64,000 nucleotides of DNA. Origin: JBBDYG01 sp040901765. GTDB taxonomy: Bacteria > Planctomycetota > Planctomycetia > Pirellulales > Lacipirellulaceae. The notes under the pieces are model-generated. The model searched no databases. It was not told where the DNA came from and saw only the letters and a list, made by a program, of their open reading frames with translations. The position numbers and the translations under genes were made by a program. The stretch spans positions 186,001 through 250,000 of the forward strand of contig JBBDYG010000111.1 of assembly GCA_040901765.1 (NCBI GenBank). Reading direction: 5' to 3'. Shown here one piece after another: positions 36,602-45,202 of the stretch (position 1 is the first letter of the stretch; each line of letters starts with the position of its first letter).

Positions 36602-37687
36602 TTACTCGATGATCAATCGGCCGTGGAGTTTTCCGTTGCGGTCGATGCCGCGGATGATTTCGATCACGTCGTTGGTCGGCACCTTCAGTGCGCTCAATTG
36701 CTGCACGAGCCGGTCGAGTCGTGGAAAGTCGACCTCGGTGGTATCGATGCGGGCGAACTCGGCGATGGGTGGGGCGTCGTCGGCCTCAACGACCACATTC
36801 TTGTGCGAGACGATCACATCGCCGATCGTTACGTCGCCGCTAATGACGATGCTGCCGGCCCGGGGGTTAATCGTCACGCGGGCTTCGGGATCGGAGTCAT
36901 AAATCTTGGTGTCGAGCATATCGGCGAGAAACAGCACCGGGTCGCTGCGGTAGTTTTCGGGAATTCGGACCTGAATGTTGGCGGCATCGAGCGCCCGCAC
37001 GGGATCGCCAAACTCGGCGTCGGCTTGTTCGCCGTCGAGGTTATCGCGATACTGCTCGCGTATTTTTTCAGCCACGCTGGATGCGATCTGGAAGTCGGCG
37101 TGATTCTTGTCGAGCACCAGCGTAATGAACCCTTCCTTGACGAACGGGGTCCATACGTCCTGCTCCATTTGGCAGCCGTTGTGGACCCGGCCGACATTGG
37201 ACTGAGTGCCATCGTCGACTTGCACGTGTCCTTGGCACAAGCCAAAGACCCGCGTGTCTTGCGTGTTGGGGCCTTGGAGCGCGGCGAAGGCCAATCGCCC
37301 GCCGCCGATCCCCTTGCCGGCGATCGCGGCGACATAGCAATCGAGTTTGTCACCGCGTCGCGCGCCGGTGGGGGGCACCGTCGCGGTGACCATCACCAAT
37401 GCCGCGTTTTTGAGCTTCTTAAGCTCGTCGAGCGCCGCCGGATCGGGCCGGCCGGCCACCATCCCGGGCGAACCCATGATCTCCATGGCGCGGGCCAGCG
37501 CACGCATCGTCGGTCCGTCGCCCGCTTCGCCCGTGCCGTTAAGCCCGACGACCAAGCCCAGGCCGCGGAGGGTATTTTCTTCTTGCCCCTTCACGCGACA
37601 GATGTTGCGCAGCAACGTTTCCGCCGGGGCGCTGGTAGCGGAACCCACCAGTGTGGCGAGAAGTGCAAGTCGGAAGATGTGGCTCAT
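36602..37687 (-). CDS. flgI: flagellar P-ring protein FlgI
   Basis: 361 aa from ATG 37687, which begins a signal peptide (LALLATLVGSATSAPAE); an upstream frame includes a repeat and is rejected. ICRVKGQEENTLRGLGLVVG, then GLNGTGEAGDGP, then RIPENYRSDPVLFLADMLD and RVTINPRAGSIVISGDV, followed by VPTNDVIEIIRGID, match FlgI. It is exported to the periplasm to form the P-ring around the rod. Its presence implies a peptidoglycan layer. Confidence 0.93.
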   Translation of the reverse strand: MSHIFRLALLATLVGSATSAPAETLLRNICRVKGQEENTLRGLGLVVGLNGTGEAGDGPTMRALARAMEIMGSPGMVAGRPDPAALDELKKLKNAALVMVTATVPPTGARRGDKLDCYVAAIAGKGIGGGRLAFAALQGPNTQDTRVFGLCQGHVQVDDGTQSNVGRVHNGCQMEQDVWTPFVKEGFITLVLDKNHADFQIASSVAEKIREQYRDNLDGEQADAEFGDPVRALDAANIQVRIPENYRSDPVLFLADMLDTKIYDSDPEARVTINPRAGSIVISGDVTIGDVIVSHKNVVVEADDAPPIAEFARIDTTEVDFPRLDRLVQQLSALKVPTNDVIEIIRGIDRNGKLHGRLIIE

Positions 37688-37715
37688 TTTGATCTGTCGG
37701 ATGGTGAATTTATTG

Positions 37716-37795
37716 AACCACAACGGCACGAAGGACACGACGGAATATGACTGTATTGCGTTTTATTTCGTTGCGTCCGTCGTGTCGTCGTGGTT
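37716..37795. repeat. AACCACAACGGCACGAAGG inverted element, second copy
   Basis: Left arm AACCACAACGGCACGAAGG, right arm TCCGTCGTGTCGTCGTGGTT. Nearly the same as 36099-36206, so this element brackets flgI-flgJ. Confidence 0.7.
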
Positions 37796-37826
37796 AATCC
37801 TAAGTGGTTTTCGCACTAACGATGGG

Positions 37827-38522
37827 TTAGAACGGTTTATATTTTCCATACCAGCGGGCAAACCAGCCGGGGGCATAGCCTTCGCGAACCTGTCCCAGCT
37901 CGCGCTTGTAAATGCGTAGATCGGCGATCGCGTCGCTGGGAACGGTTCGATCGGGACCGATCGCTTGCCGCTGCACAATGCCCGTGAGCGAGTGCTGCCA
38001 GACCACGTCGTTGATCACAAATTCGCGATTGGCTTCGATCACCAGATTGCCGTTGGGGCGAATATCGACCACGGTCGCGGCAATGCGGAACGTTAATGAA
38101 TCGAGAACTTCCAACTCCGCATTGGTGCGGTACTGGGAATTGAGTTGTCCGCTGATGGTCGGTTCGCCGCGACTTTGCGGCGCGGCAAAAATGCTCTTGC
38201 CATCAAAACCGATCCAGTCTTGCAGTATCGCTTGGAAATTCGACGTTTTGCGATTCTGCGTTTCGCCTTCGCTCAACATGCTCGAACGGTAATCTACTAA
38301 CACAGTGATGATGTCGCGCTCTTGAAGCTCCCGCCGCAGCGACTCGGCCGGCACGGGGTTGTGCATGAACGAGCTATTGGCTAGCGTGAGGCCCGCGGGC
38401 TGATTTTTCCCTTGCGGGAGTGGCGCGAAAAGCAGGCTGCCGTCCTGGGCGCCGGCGGAACTCGCGAGCGCGAGCGCGAGCAATAGCGACTGCGGGACAA
38501 CGGATTGCAATGTACAGATCAA
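37827..38522 (-). CDS. flgH: flagellar L-ring protein FlgH lacking a lipobox
   Basis: 231 aa. RELQERDIITVLVDYRSSML, then SEGETQNRKTSNF, then VLDSLTFRIAATVVDIRPNG, NLVIEANREFVINDVVWQ and LTGIVQRQAI are FlgH hallmarks. Ordinary FlgH is a lipoprotein; here the signal peptide (LLLALALASSAGAQDG) ends in AGAQ with no cysteine, so signal peptidase I cleavage is expected. It suggests a ring not lipid-anchored to the outer membrane. It sits between flgI and flgA. Confidence 0.92.
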   Translation of the reverse strand: MICTLQSVVPQSLLLALALASSAGAQDGSLLFAPLPQGKNQPAGLTLANSSFMHNPVPAESLRRELQERDIITVLVDYRSSMLSEGETQNRKTSNFQAILQDWIGFDGKSIFAAPQSRGEPTISGQLNSQYRTNAELEVLDSLTFRIAATVVDIRPNGNLVIEANREFVINDVVWQHSLTGIVQRQAIGPDRTVPSDAIADLRIYKRELGQVREGYAPGWFARWYGKYKPF

Positions 38523-38545
38523 GGCGTAATCTCCTGCTATCCGAT

Positions 38546-39670
38546 TTAGCGATATTGCTCGGCCGACTTCTTTCCAGCCAGTTCGGCGCTTTCGGTCCCG
38601 ACCGACAGCACCGCCAACTGACGGGGACCGACGACGCGGGCGGTGTATCGCTCTTTCGTTTCGGGCGCTTCGACTTCGATGATCTCGCCGCGGCGACCGT
38701 CGACATGCGCTTTCGCCAAGACGCGCACTCGAATTCCTCCCCCGCCAGCGGCGACGGTGACGGTATCTCCACGTCGGACCATCATCGGCGGGGCCAGCAT
38801 GTTCGTCGTCACTACTTCACCTGCCCGAATCGGGCTCATCACTTCGTGATCGAGCAACTCTTCTAGATTGGAGGCAGGCGTTTGCTGAGCGGGAATTTTT
38901 GCTAGCTCGGGCAGCGGCATCACTTCCACGTCGGCGGCGGTCAGTGTTTCGCCGCGACTAAGCGATCGCCGGGCAACCACGACGAGCGGCGCCTCGAAAA
39001 CAGTGGCGTCAATCGGGAATCGGACCTCGCCGTCCGCAGTCGGAAACGACACGAGGAACCGCTGCGGACCCAAGAACGGGGCAGCGCCGCCTTCGATTGC
39101 GACGGGGGAGTTCGCCTGTTGCAATCGTTCGGCATGGCGACGCTCTAGTGACATTGAAACGCGCCACGGCCGAGGTTCGCCGCTCGCGGTCTGTACGTGT
39201 TCGATCAACCTGTCTGCCAACTGCGTGCGAAGCTCCTCGATCCGCGCGGTCGACAAGGGACCGGGCGGACGGTGCATCGTCGGTCGCAGTTTACGGGGCG
39301 TGAGCTGTCGAAAGCCAGTTTGCGAGCCGTCAAGGCCCGTATCAACCGCATCGGGCGGCTGGCCCTGTCCCTGCTTAATGACGACCTGCTCGGCGCCGGT
39401 GAACCGCAACCGCGTCACGTCATGGCCCTGAGCAGCGAGTAGATCGCGAATCGTCTGCGCGCGGACGTGCATTGGGGACGGCGATGAGGGGCCGGGCATG
39501 AGCGGTAGCTGCGCGAACTGCTGCATCAGTTGCTCGTCGCCAGCGCGTAGATCGGCAATGTCGCCGAGCCGCACGATGTTCGATGCGGGGCAGGCTTCGG
39601 CGCGGAGGACGATATCTAAGGCACTGGCGCGCGAAGTCGTGAGGGCCAGAATAAGTAAACAGAGTCGCAT
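38546..39670 (-). CDS. flgA: flagellar P-ring chaperone FlgA
   Basis: 374 aa with a signal peptide (LCLLILALTTSRASA). The C-terminal third has the SAF/FlgA region: ARRSLSRGETLTAADVEVMP, then VMSPIRAGEVVTTNMLAPPM, MVRRGDTVTVAAGGGGIRVR, and VEAPETKERYTARVVG. The N-terminal 200 residues are longer than in the usual FlgA (about 220 aa in total) and begin VLRAEACPASNIVRLGDIAD. It assists P-ring assembly in the periplasm. Confidence 0.88.
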   Translation of the reverse strand: MRLCLLILALTTSRASALDIVLRAEACPASNIVRLGDIADLRAGDEQLMQQFAQLPLMPGPSSPSPMHVRAQTIRDLLAAQGHDVTRLRFTGAEQVVIKQGQGQPPDAVDTGLDGSQTGFRQLTPRKLRPTMHRPPGPLSTARIEELRTQLADRLIEHVQTASGEPRPWRVSMSLERRHAERLQQANSPVAIEGGAAPFLGPQRFLVSFPTADGEVRFPIDATVFEAPLVVVARRSLSRGETLTAADVEVMPLPELAKIPAQQTPASNLEELLDHEVMSPIRAGEVVTTNMLAPPMMVRRGDTVTVAAGGGGIRVRVLAKAHVDGRRGEIIEVEAPETKERYTARVVGPRQLAVLSVGTESAELAGKKSAEQYR

Positions 39671-39679
39671 GGTTGTTTT

Positions 39680-39696
39680 CGCTAAGCCGCAAGCGG
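39680..39696 (+). repeat. CGCTAAGCCGCAAGCGG dispersed repeat
   Basis: Identical to 27224-27240, including the preceding TTT; placed between flgG and flgA. Confidence 0.75.
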
Positions 39697-39700
39697 TTGG

Positions 39701-40504
39701 TTAGTAACGGCGGAGGTTGGCTACGATTTGCATGATTTGATCGCCCGCCTGCACGATTTGCGAATTCAACTCGAACGCGCGTTGCGTGTTGATCAGGTCG
39801 ATCAACTCGGTCACCGGCTCGACGTTCGAGCCTTCCAAAATTCCTTGGCGGATAAATCCAAAGCCGGGGGAACCTGGATCTCCTTGCTGCACTGGCCCCG
39901 AGGCGTCGGTTGCCTGGTACAGATTATCGCCCAGCTTGATCAGACCTTGCGGGTTGATGAATTTCGTCAACTGAATCTGGCCGGCTTGGCTTAACTGAGT
40001 TTGCCCCGTGACGCGGTACTGCACCGAGCCATCGGTGGTAATCACGATGTCGATGGCCTCTTGCGGAATGGTAATATTTGGGTCAAGCAGCCAGCCGGTT
40101 TCGGCGGAGCCGACCACGAGCTGGCCGTTGGCGTTGATGCCGAAATTGCCGGTGCGGGTATAGAGAAAGTCGCCGTTGGGATCGGTGACCTGGAAAAATC
40201 CGTCGCCTTCGATGGCAATGTCGAGTTGATTGTTGGTAGTCTCGAACGGACCTTGCTCGTAATTGGTTTGGGTGCTCGAAACGCGGGTACCGAGGCCGAC
40301 CTCGATGCCGGTGCTGGTGCGGTTGCCGTCGTTATCGAGCGCACCCGGCAGCCGATATTGCCGGTAAAACAGATCCTCGAAGTTGGCACGATCCCGCTTA
40401 AAAGCCGTCGTGTTGACGTTCGCCATGTTGTTGGCGATCACTTCGAGCTTCGTCTCGAGTGCCGACATGCCCGTCGCGGCGGTATAGAGAGTTTGTACGC
40501 TCAT
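39701..40504 (-). CDS. flgG: flagellar distal rod protein FlgG
   Basis: 267 aa. MSVQTLYTAATGMSALETKL, then EVIANNMANVNTTAFKRDRA, is the FlgG start; DIAIEGDGFFQVTDPNGDFL is the hook-family motif, and GSNVEPVTELIDLINTQRAF, then VQAGDQIMQIVANLRRY, the C-terminus. It forms the distal rod. About 45 nt after flgF. Confidence 0.95.
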   Translation of the reverse strand: MSVQTLYTAATGMSALETKLEVIANNMANVNTTAFKRDRANFEDLFYRQYRLPGALDNDGNRTSTGIEVGLGTRVSSTQTNYEQGPFETTNNQLDIAIEGDGFFQVTDPNGDFLYTRTGNFGINANGQLVVGSAETGWLLDPNITIPQEAIDIVITTDGSVQYRVTGQTQLSQAGQIQLTKFINPQGLIKLGDNLYQATDASGPVQQGDPGSPGFGFIRQGILEGSNVEPVTELIDLINTQRAFELNSQIVQAGDQIMQIVANLRRY

Positions 40505-40549
40505 GGGAGAGGTCAGAGGTCAGAGGTCGGAGGTCAGTGCGCGAGGCGG

Positions 40550-41311
40550 TTATCGTTGATTGCGGAGGACTCGTCCGATGAGGGTGCCGAAGGTGTTGTC
40601 GTGGTTTTGGATCATGCGCGAATTGGCTTCAAACGCGCGGCTGGTCTCGATCATCGCCATCATTTGGTCGGTGGAGTTGACCCCCGACACTTCAAGGAAT
40701 CCGGACCGCACTTCACGCTGTTTCTCGGGCACCGCAACCGTACCGGAAAGCGAGCGGAACATGTTGCTGCCGACCTTGATGAAGTTGTCGATCGACCGAG
40801 GCTCCACGAGCGCAAGCTCGACGCTTGCATCGCCCTGCTGGACGGAGCCGTCGGGCGTCACCAGCCAGGGCTGCTCGAGGTCGAGCACCACCGGGCTACC
40901 GGACGAATCGAGCACGGGTCGATTTCCGTTTTGGGTGACGAGTTGGCCTTCGGCATCGACGGCAAATTCGCCAGCCCGCGTGAGGTAAGTTTGGCCATCG
41001 CCGCCTTTGACGGCAAAGAATCCGTTGCCCACGATCGCCAGATCGGAGTCGTTGCCGGTGCGCTGCAGTTGGCCGGGGGCGAAGTTAGTCGTCACGTCGA
41101 TGACTTTCACGCCGCCGCCGAGGTTATTGATCGAGCGATCGCCCGACTGAGATTCGCCTTGTTGGATCGCCTCGGCGAATCGGGCCTGAAAGCTGGCCAC
41201 GTCGGGCTTGAAGCCGACGGTATTGACGTTGGCCAGATTGTTCGCAATCACCTCCAGCCGCCGCGATTGGGCCTGAGCCCCTTCGGCCGAGATGTACATT
41301 CCATACGACAT
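40550..41311 (-). CDS. flgF: flagellar basal-body rod protein FlgF
   Basis: 253 aa. MSYGMYISAEGAQAQSRRLE, then VIANNLANVNTVGFKPDVAS, SDLAIVGNGFFAVKGGDGQT and MMAMIETSRAFEANSRMIQN, are those of the rod/hook family; length and position before flgG indicate FlgF. First gene of the flagellar run, preceded by a strong sigma-54 promoter match. The next gene upstream on the same strand (hemC) is unrelated. Confidence 0.9.
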   Translation of the reverse strand: MSYGMYISAEGAQAQSRRLEVIANNLANVNTVGFKPDVASFQARFAEAIQQGESQSGDRSINNLGGGVKVIDVTTNFAPGQLQRTGNDSDLAIVGNGFFAVKGGDGQTYLTRAGEFAVDAEGQLVTQNGNRPVLDSSGSPVVLDLEQPWLVTPDGSVQQGDASVELALVEPRSIDNFIKVGSNMFRSLSGTVAVPEKQREVRSGFLEVSGVNSTDQMMAMIETSRAFEANSRMIQNHDNTFGTLIGRVLRNQR

Positions 41312-41360
41312 GAGATGAGCGTGTCAGCAGGCGTGCCCCCCTGCGGACGTGCCGTTTCCT

Positions 41361-41378
41361 AAGCAAGGGGCGTGCCAA
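41361..41378 (-). promoter_or_regulatory. sigma-54 promoter upstream of flgF
   Basis: On the minus strand the sequence is TTGGCACGCCCCTTGCTT, matching the -24/-12 consensus (TGGCACG, four bases, TTGC) exactly, with the required ten bases between GG and GC. It lies about 55 nt before the flgF ATG and reads toward it, so the rod genes are probably activated by an RpoN-dependent enhancer protein such as an FlrC/FleQ homologue outside this window. Confidence 0.8.
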
Positions 41379-41530
41379 CGCAACTCGATTGGACGCCAGT
41401 GAGTTGGAAGTGTGGCGCTGTCAAAGGGTTAAGAGCGCGCGCAGACGTCAAGAGCATCGGGGACCGCTCGCACCGAAGCGGCAAGGGCTGCCGGTCTCCG
41501 CAAGAACCGCCGGCAGAAGTTGCCGAACGT

Positions 41531-42445
41531 CTATCGCTGCAACAGTTCGGCTGCACCCCGGCCGCGCAATACCTCGGCCACGCGAGCGCCCAGTTCGATA
41601 GCTTCGCTCTTAGCCGCGCGGTCTTCGTGGAACAGTCGCTGGAGGCCATCGGGCGATAGCACCACGGCCGATAGCACCAGTTGGCCTTCCTCCACGCGAC
41701 CCCACGCTCCGATCGCGGCCAGGCACCCGCCTTGCAGGCCGGCTAGCAACGCTCGTTCTGCGGCAACGGCGGCGAACGTCTCCGCGTCGTTGATTCGCGA
41801 CACATTGTCCAGCACTGTGCGGTCATCAGCGCGGCACTCGATGCCTAACGCCCCCTGCCCCACGGCGGAAAGCATGCGGTCCGGCGTCAGTAGCTCGCGG
41901 ATACGATCGACCAGGCCGAGGCGATTAAGCCCCGCTTCAGCCAACACGATCGCGTCGTACTCGCCCGCGTCGAGCTTTGCAATCCGCGTATCGACGTTGC
42001 CGCGAATATCGAGCAATTGCAGGTCGGGGCGAAGGAATCGCAATTGCGCCTGCCGCCGCAGGCTTCCGGTACCGACGCGCGCACGTTGGGGCAGCTCGGC
42101 GACCGAAGCGAAGTCGTTAGAGATCAATGCGTCGCAGACGCTTTCGCGTGGCGGCGTTGCCGCGAGAATCAGGCCATCGACCGGCTCCGTCGGCAGGTCT
42201 TTCAGGCTGTGGACTGCGATGTCGACGTCCTTGACTAGCAGCGCACGCTGAATCTCCTTGGTGAATACCCCGAGCGTGCCGATGGCTTCAATCGAGCCGT
42301 GCTGATCGCTGTCGCCGGAAGTCGTCACTTCCACCAGTTCGACCGGCTGCCCATGCTGCTGCAGGCGCGCGGCCACCCATTCCGCTTGCCAGCGAGCGAG
42401 CTTGCTTCCGCGAGTGCCGATGCGTAAGGAACGTGAGGTGGGCAT
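41531..42445 (-). CDS. hemC: hydroxymethylbilane synthase HemC
   Basis: 304 aa. RIGTRGSKLARWQAEWVAAR, then VFTKEIQRALLVKDVDIAVH, SLKDLPTEPVDGLILAATPP, GTGSLRRQAQL and LQLLDIRGNVDTRIAKLDAG. The cysteine that carries the dipyrromethane cofactor is Cys241 in LQGGCLAAIG (E. coli Cys242). It polymerises porphobilinogen in heme/siroheme synthesis. No uroporphyrinogen synthase gene is adjacent. Confidence 0.95.
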   Translation of the reverse strand: MPTSRSLRIGTRGSKLARWQAEWVAARLQQHGQPVELVEVTTSGDSDQHGSIEAIGTLGVFTKEIQRALLVKDVDIAVHSLKDLPTEPVDGLILAATPPRESVCDALISNDFASVAELPQRARVGTGSLRRQAQLRFLRPDLQLLDIRGNVDTRIAKLDAGEYDAIVLAEAGLNRLGLVDRIRELLTPDRMLSAVGQGALGIECRADDRTVLDNVSRINDAETFAAVAAERALLAGLQGGCLAAIGAWGRVEEGQLVLSAVVLSPDGLQRLFHEDRAAKSEAIELGARVAEVLRGRGAAELLQR

Positions 42446-42452
42446 GAGGTAT

Positions 42453-42468
42453 CGCTAAACCGCAAGCG
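42453..42468. repeat. CGCTAAACCGCAAGCG dispersed repeat variant
   Basis: One mismatch from the 27224 copy; between comF and hemC. Confidence 0.6.
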
Positions 42469-42491
42469 AATGGTATGAGTTGTAATAAAAA

Positions 42492-43271
42492 TTATTTGCC
42501 GGGCCAACTGCGAGCGATCACGGCAACCGTGACGCGCTCGACCCCCGCTGCGCGTAGCGCCCGTGCGGCCTCGCTGCACGTCGCGCCGGTGGTGAGGACG
42601 TCGTCCACGAGCAGAACGTGCCGCGCTTCGAGCCGCCGTCGCCGAGCACGAAATGCCCGGCGGACGTTCGCAAAACGCTCGCTGCCGGGGACGCTCGTCT
42701 GCGGTGGCGTGCTCCGAATTCGGCGCAATCGGCTAAATCGTGCCGGAACCGCCAACCGCGCCGAAAGCGCCGCTGCCATGATTTCGGCAGAGTTGGTCCG
42801 CCGTTGCCAGCGGCGATGCCAGTGCATCGGCACGGCAACGACCAGATCGGGCGCGGCCGTCAGAAGCTCTTGTTCTCGATGTTCGAATAGTAACTCGGCA
42901 AGGCCCTGGGCGACCGGTTCCTCGTGCTTGGCGCGAAGTATCAGTCGGCGGAGCAGGCCCGAGTAATCGCCGAGCGCGACCGTGCCATCGAAGTGGAATT
43001 TCGTCTCCCGGCAAATGCCGCAGCCGTCGCTGGATGGTTCGAGAGCCGAGGCCGCGGCTCCACAGCGCGGGCACATCGACCCCTCAAACAGCGGGAGGTC
43101 GGCACGGCAATCGCGGCACAGGACGGCACGGCTTGAATCACCGAGCGGAGCATCACAACTGGCGCACCGCGGGGGATATAGTAAATCGAGCAATGCCCGC
43201 CGCGGTCCCGCGAGCCAATTGCGGCGCAGTAATCCACGCGTTCGTCCGGCAATGGTCGCGGGGAAGTTCAT
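42492..43271 (-). CDS. comF: ComF family amidophosphoribosyltransferase-like protein
   Basis: 259 aa from ATG 43271. Two zinc-ribbon pairs at the N-terminus (PPRCASCDAPLGD with LCRDCR, and MCPRCG with GCGICRETK), then the phosphoribosyltransferase fold with VVAVPMHWHRRWQRRTNSAE and the PRPP loop VLLVDDVLTTGATCSEAA. ComF/GntX proteins take part in DNA uptake or ssDNA processing in some bacteria. It diverges from the permease gene at 43399. Confidence 0.9.
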   Translation of the reverse strand: MNFPATIAGRTRGLLRRNWLAGPRRALLDLLYPPRCASCDAPLGDSSRAVLCRDCRADLPLFEGSMCPRCGAAASALEPSSDGCGICRETKFHFDGTVALGDYSGLLRRLILRAKHEEPVAQGLAELLFEHREQELLTAAPDLVVAVPMHWHRRWQRRTNSAEIMAAALSARLAVPARFSRLRRIRSTPPQTSVPGSERFANVRRAFRARRRRLEARHVLLVDDVLTTGATCSEAARALRAAGVERVTVAVIARSWPGK

Positions 43272-43398
43272 CGCTTTAATGTACTCTTCCCCGCAGGCGA
43301 TGGTAGCGCTGCCAGCATTGTCGATCCCGGCTCCTATTGACCCCCGAGGGCCGCCTCTGCTAGCTTTCGCGGCTTCATTTCCTTGCCTGGCCGCGCCT

Positions 43399-44535
43399 AT
43401 GTTCCGCACGATTGATCGCTATCTGTTGCGGCAGTTTGTGCAGATCTTCGCGATTTGCTTCATCAGCCTGTACGGGCTGTACGTGGTGATCGATGCCTTC
43501 GGCCATCTCGACCATTTCGTCGATCACGCCAGCGAGGAAGAGGGATTGTTGTCCGTCCTCGCCAAGTATTACTCGTATCGCTCGCTGGCATTCTTCGACC
43601 GCACCAGCGGCATTCTGGCTTTGATTGCGGCGATGTTCACGGTGACCTGGATTCAGCGTCACAACGAGCTGACGGCGCTGCTCGCCGCGGGCATCCCCCG
43701 AATGACGGTGTTGCGCCCGCTGATCTTCGCGGCGCTGGCGATTACGGTCGTAGCGGCGGTGTGCCGCGAGTTCGTTGTTCCTGGCATTCGCCAGGAACTA
43801 GCGCGAGATTACAAAAACCTCGATGGCCAGGCGGGCACCGAGATTCAATCGCACTGGGACTCGCAGACCGACATCTTTTTGTCCGGCCAGAGCGCGATCA
43901 TCAAGGACAAGCGAATCATTCGGCCCACCTTCTCGCTGCCGAGCGAACTAGCCGCTTACGGCAAACAACTTACGGCCGACGACGCCGTCTATCTGCCGGC
44001 CGAAGGGCCGCGTCCCAGCGGCTTTTTACTGCGCGGCGTCAGAACGCCCGCAATGCTGCCGCAACAAGAATCGTTGCGGCTCAACGGCGTAGCGGTGGTT
44101 GTCACTCCGCGCGACGTGAAGTGGCTTAAAGCTAACGAGGTGTTTGTGGCGAGCGGCGTGACATTCGATCTTCTGGCGGGGGGATCGACGTGGCGGAACT
44201 TCGCCTCGACCCGCGAACTTGTACGCGAACTGCGCAGCCCCAGCAACGATTTAGGGAACGACGTGCGGGTCGCCCTTCATACGCGGTTGTTGCAGCCATT
44301 CTTCGACGCCACGCTGTTGTTCCTCGGCCTGCCGCTGGTGGTAAACCGCGGCAATCGCAATCCCTTCATCGCCATCGGACTGGCAATTCTCGTGGTGGCG
44401 GGCTTCTTTGTGGTCGTGCTCGCCTGCCAGTCGCTCGGCTCGACCGGCTGGATGCGGCCCGTGTTGGCGTCGTGGTTGCCGCTGATGGTCTTCGCCCCCA
44501 TCGCCGCAGCGACGAGTGAAACGCTGCGGCGTTAA
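43399..44535 (+). CDS. LptF/LptG family lipopolysaccharide export permease
   Basis: 378 aa from ATG 43399; upstream in-frame sequence is antisense to comF and rejected. MFRTIDRYLLRQFVQIFAIC begins TM1, with FDRTSGILALIAAMFTVTWI and QRHNELTALLAAGIPRMTVL, the LptF/LptG signature. A periplasmic beta-jellyroll segment follows, and then three more TM segments (FLGLPLVVNRGNRNPFIAIG, then GLAILVVAGFFVVVLACQSL). It would work with LptB and a second permease to move LPS. The single copy does not tell LptF from LptG. Confidence 0.88.
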   Translation: MFRTIDRYLLRQFVQIFAICFISLYGLYVVIDAFGHLDHFVDHASEEEGLLSVLAKYYSYRSLAFFDRTSGILALIAAMFTVTWIQRHNELTALLAAGIPRMTVLRPLIFAALAITVVAAVCREFVVPGIRQELARDYKNLDGQAGTEIQSHWDSQTDIFLSGQSAIIKDKRIIRPTFSLPSELAAYGKQLTADDAVYLPAEGPRPSGFLLRGVRTPAMLPQQESLRLNGVAVVVTPRDVKWLKANEVFVASGVTFDLLAGGSTWRNFASTRELVRELRSPSNDLGNDVRVALHTRLLQPFFDATLLFLGLPLVVNRGNRNPFIAIGLAILVVAGFFVVVLACQSLGSTGWMRPVLASWLPLMVFAPIAAATSETLRR

Positions 44536-44659
44536 ACAGTCGATTTGACCGCTAAACCGCCTGACTCCGGCTCTGCCGGGGGATAGGATCAGCGCCGCTG
44601 CTTCGCGTATCATTGTGGTTCGTCTTCGTCCTCATTCGTCTGATCCGCAGGAGCCTTTC

Positions 44660-45094
44660 ATGAAAGTCGCCACAATCACCACCGAGAAAGGCCCGATTCG
44701 CTTGGAGCTATACGTGAAAGAGGCGCCCAAAACAGTCGCCAATTTCGAAAAGCTAGCCGGCGAAGGGTTTTACAACGGCCTAAAGTTTCACCGGGTGCTT
44801 GAGGACTTCATGATCCAGGGCGGCTGCCCCGAGGGCACGGGCCGTGGCGGGCCAGGTTACACTTTCGCAGACGAGATTCACCCCTCTCGCAAGCACACCG
44901 GCCCGGGCGTGCTCTCCATGGCCAACTCCGGGCCGAACACGAACGGTTCGCAGTTCTTCATCACCCATGTGCCCTGCCCGTGGCTCGATGGCAAGCACAC
45001 GGTATTTGGTGGCGTGCTCGGCGACGGGCAAAAGGTGGTAGACGCGATTCGAGAGGGCGACAAGATGGAAAGCGTCGCGGTGACAGAGGAGTAA
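44660..45094 (+). CDS. cyclophilin-type peptidyl-prolyl isomerase
   Basis: 144 aa from ATG 44660. Cyclophilin motifs: YNGLKFHRVLEDFMIQGGCP, then GTGRGGPGYTFADE, VLSMANSGPNTNGSQFFITH and WLDGKHTVFGGV. No signal peptide, so cytoplasmic (PpiB-like). It catalyses cis-trans isomerisation of proline peptide bonds. About 125 nt after the permease gene. Confidence 0.94.
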   Translation: MKVATITTEKGPIRLELYVKEAPKTVANFEKLAGEGFYNGLKFHRVLEDFMIQGGCPEGTGRGGPGYTFADEIHPSRKHTGPGVLSMANSGPNTNGSQFFITHVPCPWLDGKHTVFGGVLGDGQKVVDAIREGDKMESVAVTEE

Positions 45095-45099
45095 CGGCC

Positions 45100-45202
45100 T
45101 TAGCCGCGTTCGCTTGCGACGCGCGCTCCACGTGGGCGAGTTTCTCCGAAACTCGCATTTTCGAGTCTCGGAGAGACTCGTCCACATGCGCGTCGCGGCT
45201 AA
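45100..45202. repeat. compound palindromic element between ppi and tsaB
   Basis: The ends are inverted copies of the TTAGCCGCG...CGACGCGC core (45100 and 45187-45202). Inside lies a second palindrome type (GGGCGAGTTTCTCCGAAACTCG and CGAGTCTCGGAGAGACTCG, first 20 bases of each). The right end provides the tsaB stop codon (45199-45201). Confidence 0.75.

Noticed and set aside
36182..37750. Plus-strand open frame of 522 codons across flgJ and flgI
   Set aside because: Both flagellar genes are clear on the minus strand; the reverse frame also reads through the repeats.
40001..41362. Plus-strand open frame of 453 codons over flgG and flgF
   Set aside because: Antisense shadow; minus-strand proteins have canonical rod motifs at both ends.
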